From contig USET01000037.1 of the NCBI GenBank assembly GCA_900553765.1, positions 1-10,000 of the forward strand: a stretch of 10,000 nt of DNA, written 5' to 3'. Shown in pieces: positions 5,423 to 10,000 of the stretch. Made by a program: the position numbers and the translations under genes. The stretch is from an uncultured Mycoplasmatota bacterium (lineage in GTDB: Bacteria; Bacillota_I; Bacilli_A; RF39; UBA660). Within the stretch, counting starts at the first letter, position 1; every line of letters starts with the position of its first letter. Under the pieces are notes generated by a model, which did not search any database, had not been told where the DNA came from, and saw only the letters and a list, made by a program, of their open reading frames with translations.

Positions 5423-6307
5423 ATGATATTAAACGTCAGTGGTAGAACCGATATTATTGCCTATTATACTCCGTGGTTTATAAATCGTATCAAGGCAGGA
5501 TTTTTCGATGTACGAAATCCATTCTATCCAAAACAAGTAAGTCGCATTTTCTATCGTGATGTCGATGCGATCGTAGTTTGTACCAAAAATCCAATTCCTA
5601 TCATTCCACACTTGCCCGAAATACAAAAGCCATGTGTATTTCATATCACAATCACTCCATATAAAAAAGAAATCGAACCACATGTTCCTCCAAAAGGAAA
5701 AATAATAGAGGCCGTGAAACAAGTCTCTAATGTCATTGGAAAACGTTTTGTATATATTCGCTACGATCCCATTTTTTTAAATTCTACTTATACCCTTGAC
5801 TATCACGTTCGTGCATTTCGTCATCTCTGTGAACTATTAGATGGTTATACGACACATATCATCGTATCCTTTCTAGATCATTATAAAAACGTAGATAAAA
5901 ATAAAGATATTCTCGACGAACATCCACTCACCGAGAAGGATTACGAATTCATAGGAACCAATTTTAGCGCGATTGCAAAAGAGCATCACATGACAGTACA
6001 AACGTGTGCAGAACATCGTAATTTAAAAGAATACGGCTTTATCGTAGATGATTGCATTAGTAAAAATTTAGCTTATCTTCTCACGAAAAAGACAAATTTC
6101 AAAGAATGGAAAGCTAGAAATAAAATGTGTCACTGTGTTGAAATGGTCGATATCGGTGCATATAATAGTTGCCTTCATAAATGTAAGTATTGCTATGCCA
6201 ATTATAGCGAAGAAAAAATCGAATCCAACATGAAACAACACGATCCAAATAGTTCTCTTCTAATTGGAACATTATCAGATGAAGACCAGATTAAAACAAG
6301 AAAATAA
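5423..6307 (+). CDS. DUF1848 family protein with C-terminal cysteine cluster
   Basis: The product has 294 residues from ATG 5423. An in-frame ATG at 5408 is less likely: it falls next to the predicted transcription start, while GGTGGTGAG sits before 5423, and family members begin MIxxxSxRTDIxAxY as seen here (MILNVSGRTDIIAYY). Family hallmarks follow: RNPFYPKQVSR, CTKNPIPIIPHL, HITITPY and VQTCAEH (Cys195), then a C-terminal cluster CHC (236, 238), VDIGAYNSC and CLHKCKYCYAN with Cys250-x3-Cys254-x2-Cys257. The spacing equals the radical-SAM CxxxCxxC motif, but at the C-terminus of a TIM-barrel-like protein. An iron-sulfur cluster is plausible; no reaction is known to me. The protein is soluble. 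It is a single gene ending at a terminator shared with a convergent gene. Nine of its twelve arginine codons are CGN, unlike the left-hand operon. Confidence 0.88.
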   Translation: MILNVSGRTDIIAYYTPWFINRIKAGFFDVRNPFYPKQVSRIFYRDVDAIVVCTKNPIPIIPHLPEIQKPCVFHITITPYKKEIEPHVPPKGKIIEAVKQVSNVIGKRFVYIRYDPIFLNSTYTLDYHVRAFRHLCELLDGYTTHIIVSFLDHYKNVDKNKDILDEHPLTEKDYEFIGTNFSAIAKEHHMTVQTCAEHRNLKEYGFIVDDCISKNLAYLLTKKTNFKEWKARNKMCHCVEMVDIGAYNSCLHKCKYCYANYSEEKIESNMKQHDPNSSLLIGTLSDEDQIKTRK

Positions 6308-6329
6308 GCAGTCCCCTGCTTATTTTTTT
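6303..6329. terminator. Shared terminator between convergent genes
   Basis: AATAAGCAG/CTGCTTATT (6303-6311 with 6316-6324), loop TCCC, then a run of seven T on the plus strand. It overlaps the DUF1848 stop. The minus strand reads the same stem with a shorter T-tract, so it probably also serves the 6328-7125 gene. Confidence 0.85.
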
Positions 6330-7125
6330 ACTCTTCTTTTAAAACTGGGATAAAACTCTCTGCAATTTTATACTTATCCCGATTGTGAATATATAAATAT
6401 CCGATGATAGAAAAGATAACTGCTCCTACGAAATTAACAAGTAAATCTTTCATCGTATCGATAATTCCGATATCCAAATATCCCCCTTCGACAGTGATTT
6501 CTTTTGTCTTTCCATTCTCTTGATAAAAGATCGTCGTATGATCGATATCTTTAATAATCACAGGCACATTTTTTCCCTCTGGATTTAGCTCTACTGTAGA
6601 AATCGTCTCGACAATGCGATCTTTTTGCATATCCATCTTTAAAAGTTGATCTCCTCCAAATTCGAAGAACTCCCAAAGAACACCGATCGTCATCGAAAAA
6701 CAGAAGGCAACGAGAGCAACAAAGATCGGTGTCAAATGAATATGGACGCGCTCCGAACGATTTAGAATATCGATTAATGAAAATCCAATTGCAGCACTCA
6801 AAAATCCATTCAGTGTGTGTAAAATTGTATCCCAATGTTTAAAAATTCCATAGAAATTTTGTATTTCTCCTAAAATTTCCGCCGAAAAAATAAATAACAA
6901 AATAATAATTTCCAAAGGGGTCGGTAGATCTATTTTAAATTTTTTATCTATGATAAATGGAATTGTAAATAAAATCAACGTTAAAATGCAAAGAAATACA
7001 TCGTGCCAATTCTGATGCAATACCTGTGCAACTAAAGATATAATAACTAAAAATCGAAGAATTAAATACACCGTTAGCGTCTTCTTATCTGCGCCTTTTA
7101 ATACTTCCTTTAACTCTCTTTTCAC
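6328..7125 (-). CDS. DUF2238-like (YjdF-type) integral membrane protein
   Basis: The product has 265 residues and starts at GTG 7125 behind AGGTGG; no ATG occurs near the N-terminus. About six membrane segments are visible (roughly 20-36, 43-60, 70-88, 105-121, 130-152 and 226-247). Conserved polar motifs sit at membrane edges: HWDTILHTLNGF (97-108), WEFFEFGGDQ (151-160) and DTMKDLLVNFVGA (223-235), the pattern I associate with DUF2238/YjdF proteins. Their clustered acidic and His residues could bind a metal or form an active site; the family has no function known to me. Between segments 5 and 6 lies a soluble, strand-rich insert (about 163-218) with a VPVIIKDIDHTTIFY stretch. The gene has an extended -10 promoter divergent from the CDF-like transporter and appears monocistronic. 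Confidence 0.75.
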   Translation of the reverse strand: MKRELKEVLKGADKKTLTVYLILRFLVIISLVAQVLHQNWHDVFLCILTLILFTIPFIIDKKFKIDLPTPLEIIILLFIFSAEILGEIQNFYGIFKHWDTILHTLNGFLSAAIGFSLIDILNRSERVHIHLTPIFVALVAFCFSMTIGVLWEFFEFGGDQLLKMDMQKDRIVETISTVELNPEGKNVPVIIKDIDHTTIFYQENGKTKEITVEGGYLDIGIIDTMKDLLVNFVGAVIFSIIGYLYIHNRDKYKIAESFIPVLKEE

Positions 7126-7148
7126 AATACCACCTACTTATATACTTC

Positions 7149-7157
7149 ATTATAGCA
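7149..7157 (-). promoter_or_regulatory. Extended -10 promoter of the DUF2238-like gene
   Basis: Minus-strand TGCTATAAT ending about 24 nt upstream of the GTG start at 7125. No clear -35. It is divergent from the promoter at 7167-7195. Confidence 0.62.
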
Positions 7158-7166
7158 TATGTTTTC

Positions 7167-7195
7167 TTTTCATTCATCCCCTATTCTGATATAAT
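7167..7195 (+). promoter_or_regulatory. Promoter of the CDF-like transporter gene
   Basis: TTTTCA (7167-7172), a 17-nt spacer ending in TGA, and TATAAT (7190-7195). The extended -10 is perfect. A purine-rich site AAGAAGG (7207-7213) precedes ATG 7221. Confidence 0.7.
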
Positions 7196-7220
7196 TGTAA
7201 CATAGAAAGAAGGCTCGCCT

Positions 7221-8075
7221 ATGAATCAAACATTATCTACTCTATTATTTAGTATGATCGTCGATTTTTTTGTGTTTTTATCAAAGTTAATCTGTGGTAT
7301 CGTATCTGGAAGTAACGCCCTAATCGCCGATAGCTTTTATACATTCAGTAATTTCATAACTGATATTCTAGCTAGTATCGGTACGAAACTTTCCAAAAAA
7401 AGGCTTAATAAAACGCATCCATTCGGATATGGAAAAGTAGAATACTTGGCAAGTATCGTGATTGGATTTACCATTCTCATTATTGCCATCGTCATTTTTC
7501 TACTCAGTTTCCTCGAGACGAAAAGATCTTATCATCTCTGGATCTATCTTATTTTAGGAATATGTATCATCTGTAAAAGTTTTGTTTCGCATCACACATT
7601 AAAAATAGGAAAGAAACACAAAAGTGATATTCTAATTTCTACTGCACATATTGCATCGATCGATATCGTTTCTACTACTTGCATTACAGTCGTTATGATC
7701 CTATCCCAACTATTCCCAAATACTAGTATATTTCTATATATCGATAGAATCATTAGCATATTCATTAGCTACGAAATTCTAAGACTCGCCTATCGTATGT
7801 TAAAAGAAAATATGCTTGCAATCATCGGAGAAGTTGATCAAAACGAAGCATTAATCAAACAAATTGAAAAAGTAGTCGAAGAAATTCCACATGTCGATCT
7901 TGTTCAAGTACAACTCATCAAATATGGATCATATTACAAAGCGAGTCTAAAAATCGCTTTATCTCCTGATATTACATTAAAACAATTACTTAGAATCGAA
8001 CAGAAAATCAATCGTACAATTAAAAAGAAAAAATTTGGAATCAAATATACAACCATTGAAATTATAGAAGAATAA
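7221..8075 (+). CDS. Cation diffusion facilitator family transporter, divergent metal site
   Basis: The product has 284 residues in typical CDF layout: about six membrane segments in the first ~195 residues and a cytoplasmic ferredoxin-like domain (about 205-284). The family signature is present: GSNALIADS (30-38) leading into the second segment, then THPFGYGKVEYLAS (65-78). CDF proteins usually export Zn, Mn, Fe or Co in exchange for protons using a four-residue site, (H/D)xxxD in segments 2 and 5. Here the segment-2 motif usually read HSxxD is YTFSN (Tyr40, Asn44). In segment 5 the Asp is kept (Asp148), but the His sits at 143, one position off. The C-terminal domain also lacks the usual AH motif (LLRIEQKI instead). 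The ion may therefore be unusual or transport may be altered. It is monocistronic, with its own promoter and terminator. Confidence 0.88.
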   Translation: MNQTLSTLLFSMIVDFFVFLSKLICGIVSGSNALIADSFYTFSNFITDILASIGTKLSKKRLNKTHPFGYGKVEYLASIVIGFTILIIAIVIFLLSFLETKRSYHLWIYLILGICIICKSFVSHHTLKIGKKHKSDILISTAHIASIDIVSTTCITVVMILSQLFPNTSIFLYIDRIISIFISYEILRLAYRMLKENMLAIIGEVDQNEALIKQIEKVVEEIPHVDLVQVQLIKYGSYYKASLKIALSPDITLKQLLRIEQKINRTIKKKKFGIKYTTIEIIEE

Positions 8076-8105
8076 ACCACATACAAGCGCGTATGTGGTA
8101 TTTTA
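8076..8105. terminator. Bidirectional terminator between CDF-like gene and rseP
   Basis: A perfect 9-bp stem ACCACATAC/GTATGTGGT (8076-8084 with 8091-8099), a 6-nt loop, and T-rich tails on both strands. It starts right after the CDF stop and ends at the rseP stop. Confidence 0.85.
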
Positions 8106-9140
8106 TTGAAACAATCTTACAATGTCGTTATACGTAATGAAAACCATGAGAATCATGAGTAGTATGAAACCAATGGCATGGACCGTGTTTTCAAATTTCG
8201 CATCGACTGGACTTCCTTTGATCTTTTCGACAATCAAGAAGAATAGTCTTCCTCCATCAAACGCAGGAATCGGAAGCAAATTGATAAATCCGACATTGAT
8301 ACTAATATAAGCTGTAAGATAAACTAAGTTTAAAATTCCTGCCTTCGCACTTTCCCCGATGATAGTAAAAATTCCAATCGGCCCTGCTAGAGAAGATAAA
8401 CTTAATTGTCCGGTTGCCAAATAATAAATGATCAGTGCCATTTGTCTCAAAAGACTCCATGTTTTTTCAAACGCATACTGTATTGCGGCTAACACTCCAT
8501 GTGTCGTCTTTCCAGAAAGAGAAAAGCCATACTTATACCCTTCTTGCCCATCTACTTTAACCTTTTTTGGTGCAAACGTAACATCGTGATATTTATCTCC
8601 TCGTTTTACTTTTAAAGTGATTTCCTCTCCTGCTGAAACTTGCAACTTTAACATAAAATCGTCTGCATTTACGATCTTATCGCCATTGAGCCCAACAATC
8701 AGGTCTCCTTTTTTTAGACCTGAATCTGTTACATCATATCCCTTTTCAATCGTATCGATGATAGGCCGACTCGTAGGTGCTCCACTAATCAGAGCGATAA
8801 TAAACAAAAGTACAATTGCAAGAATAAAGTTAAACATAACACCTGCTACAATTGTCAAAAATCGTTGATGCCATGGTTTTGACTGCATTCTCTTGTCTTC
8901 TGGAATATCTTCATCTACTTCAACATCCTCGCCGGCCATGCTGACATAACCACCAATTGGAAGCAATCGAAGGACGTAAACTGTTTCGTCTCCCTTTCGG
9001 TGCCATTCATGTAATTTAGGTCCCATTCCAATCGAAAATTCATAACAGTAAATTCCAGATTTTTTTGCAAATAAGAAGTGACCAAATTCATGAACTGTAA
9101 GTGTCACTCCTAAAATAATGATAAAATATATTAACGTCAT
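8103..9140 (-). CDS. rseP: RIP metalloprotease RseP/RasP (site-2 protease)
   Basis: The product has 345 residues and starts at ATG 9140 behind AAGGAGAT. It is a membrane zinc protease that cuts transmembrane segments, in this family those of anti-sigma factors, cell-division proteins and signal-peptide remnants. The zinc motif HEFGH (His17, Glu18, His21) lies in the first membrane segment. It is followed by the RLLPIGGYVSMAGE stretch (58-71), a second segment (about 95-117), a PDZ domain (about 122-205; GLKKGDLIVGLNG), then NLLPIPAFDGGR (287-298) with the third ligand Asp295, and a last segment (321-338). Phe294 replaces the usual Leu. It is shorter than B. subtilis RasP (about 420 residues) but complete. 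It lies 17 nt after cdsA in the same operon and closes it at a bidirectional terminator. Confidence 0.95.
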   Translation of the reverse strand: MTLIYFIIILGVTLTVHEFGHFLFAKKSGIYCYEFSIGMGPKLHEWHRKGDETVYVLRLLPIGGYVSMAGEDVEVDEDIPEDKRMQSKPWHQRFLTIVAGVMFNFILAIVLLFIIALISGAPTSRPIIDTIEKGYDVTDSGLKKGDLIVGLNGDKIVNADDFMLKLQVSAGEEITLKVKRGDKYHDVTFAPKKVKVDGQEGYKYGFSLSGKTTHGVLAAIQYAFEKTWSLLRQMALIIYYLATGQLSLSSLAGPIGIFTIIGESAKAGILNLVYLTAYISINVGFINLLPIPAFDGGRLFFLIVEKIKGSPVDAKFENTVHAIGFILLMILMVFITYNDIVRLFQ

Positions 9141-9157
9141 GTTCTATCTCCTTTTCG

Positions 9158-9958
9158 TTATATCAATGGAATAAAAAACATAAAACCAAGTAATACGAAG
9201 ATAATACTATCGAAACGATCTAATATACCACCATGTCCAGGCATGATATTAGAAAAATCTTTCTTGCCAAAATAACGCTTAATCGATGAGAAAACAAGGT
9301 CTCCAAACTGTCCTAATATAGATAGGAACAGCGTCATCAAAATGATCACATAAAGTGGCATTTGTGAATCGACTACAACATTGAAAAATACAGTTGCAAA
9401 CAAGACACCAAAGATCGTTCCACCAATCATACCTTCCCAAGTCTTTTTTGGTGATACACATTCTAATAATTTATGTTTTCCAATCAATAACCCTGTAATA
9501 TAAGCATATGTATCTGTAATAATTGTTATTATGAGTAAATAAATTAACAACATTAAATCGATGTGTCGTAATAAAATCAATAAATGGAAAGAAATTCCTA
9601 AGAAGAAAACTCCTCCAATCATATAAAATCCGTCATTCACACTATATAACGAACGATCATGGTATAGAACAACAGGAATTAACATCGCTAGAAATAACGC
9701 TGTAATGACCCTAAAATCAATCGTAAACAACATATCTTCTGTTCCCGTATTCACAAGTACAATTAAACTTAAAATGATATATGAAATGATGCGAATAAAA
9801 ATTGGCATTTCTTTCTTCGTTTGTTTGATGTTAATAAACTCCTTTAACGCTAACAAAGATAAGACATAAACCCCTAATTGATACCATATTCCACCGGTTA
9901 ATAAAATTGGAACACATATCATAAGTGCCACAATCGCACTAATGACTCTTACTTTCAT
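9158..9958 (-). CDS. cdsA: Phosphatidate cytidylyltransferase (CDP-diacylglycerol synthase)
   Basis: The product has 266 residues, the normal family length. It converts phosphatidic acid and CTP to CDP-diacylglycerol, the precursor of phosphatidylglycerol and cardiolipin, in the cytoplasmic membrane. About eight hydrophobic segments span the protein. The diagnostic motifs are SPKKTWEG (169-176) and the C-terminal signature GQFGDLVFSSIKR (216-228), KKDFSNIMPGHGG (232-244) and LDRFDS (246-251). Asp220, Asp234 and Asp247 are the conserved acidic residues expected to bind Mg. The start at ATG 9958 overlaps the uppS stop in ATGA, implying translational coupling; a GGGGGAG site lies just upstream, inside uppS. 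rseP follows after 17 nt. Confidence 0.97.
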   Translation of the reverse strand: MKVRVISAIVALMICVPILLTGGIWYQLGVYVLSLLALKEFINIKQTKKEMPIFIRIISYIILSLIVLVNTGTEDMLFTIDFRVITALFLAMLIPVVLYHDRSLYSVNDGFYMIGGVFFLGISFHLLILLRHIDLMLLIYLLIITIITDTYAYITGLLIGKHKLLECVSPKKTWEGMIGGTIFGVLFATVFFNVVVDSQMPLYVIILMTLFLSILGQFGDLVFSSIKRYFGKKDFSNIMPGHGGILDRFDSIIFVLLGFMFFIPLI

Positions 9959-10000
9959 TTTTTCACTCCCCCAAATCTTCTATCCCTATTTTGAAACTCC
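9955..10000 (-). CDS. uppS: Isoprenyl (undecaprenyl) diphosphate synthase, C-terminal end only
   Basis: Only the last 14 codons plus the stop lie in the window (first full codon at 9999-9997, TGA at 9957-9955). They read EFQNRDRRFGGVKK. The RxRRFGG ending is the conserved C-terminus of cis-prenyltransferases of the UppS family, and uppS directly upstream of cdsA is a standard gene order in Bacillota. The enzyme makes undecaprenyl diphosphate, the lipid carrier for peptidoglycan and other wall polymers. The stop overlaps the cdsA start by four bases (ATGA). The call rests on a short stretch plus gene order, so it is strong but not certain. Confidence 0.85.
   Translation of the reverse strand, partial: EFQNRDRRFGGVKK

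Noticed and set aside
5429..5722. Minus-strand open frame opposite the DUF1848 gene
   Set aside because: It is antisense to a well-supported gene and its translation is an aromatic-rich, unstructured composition with no recognisable motif.
7126..7220. Metal-responsive riboswitch before the CDF-like gene
   Set aside because: The space from predicted start site to ATG is only about 20 nt, far too short for a riboswitch. The region is explained by two divergent promoters.
1..10000. CRISPR array, transposon ends or phage genes
   Set aside because: No regularly spaced repeats, transposase, integrase or phage-type proteins were found on either strand.

Overview
The window looks like chromosomal DNA of a low-GC, Gram-positive (Bacillota or Mycoplasmatota-like) bacterium. 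The grounds are very AT-rich DNA, strong AGGAGG-type ribosome binding sites, short intergenic gaps, U-tailed intrinsic terminators, an elongator tRNA-Met with the G1-U72 end pair typical of Bacilli, and a uppS-cdsA-rseP block. TGA acts as a stop (ends of uppS and of the XRE regulator), so the standard code is in use. I cannot name the species.

Left part (1-3600, all minus strand) looks accessory and is more AT-rich. In transcription order it holds: an operon of a cysteine-free MGMT-like protein, a START/SRPBCC-like protein and an alpha/beta hydrolase (3495 to 1810); a membrane-anchored XRE regulator (1638-928); and two tandem paralogous small proteins of unknown function, the second cut by the window edge (826-413 and 397-1). 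The intergenic regions here are built from repeated parts: a 60-bp terminator-plus-promoter module occurs twice, and a perfect 24-bp leader repeat flanks a 930-bp two-gene cassette.

Centre (3600-6330): tRNA-Met with its own promoter and a strong terminator, the glycolytic enzyme GpmI on the minus strand, and a divergent DUF1848 protein with a C-terminal cysteine cluster.

Right part (6328-10000): a DUF2238-like membrane protein, convergent with the DUF1848 gene and divergent from a cation-diffusion-facilitator-like transporter whose usual metal ligands are mostly replaced. Then comes the minus-strand envelope block: the last codons of uppS overlap cdsA by ATGA, and cdsA is followed 17 nt later by rseP. 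This block makes the lipid carrier for wall synthesis, CDP-diacylglycerol for phospholipids, and a site-2 protease. The dxr gene that often sits between cdsA and rseP is absent.

Most of the promoters that can be read carry an extended -10 (TGnTATAAT). I see no transposase, integrase, CRISPR array or phage gene. The parts most worth a second look are the repeat-flanked cassette, the duplicated terminator-promoter module, the tandem unknown paralogs and the CDF-like protein without canonical metal ligands.
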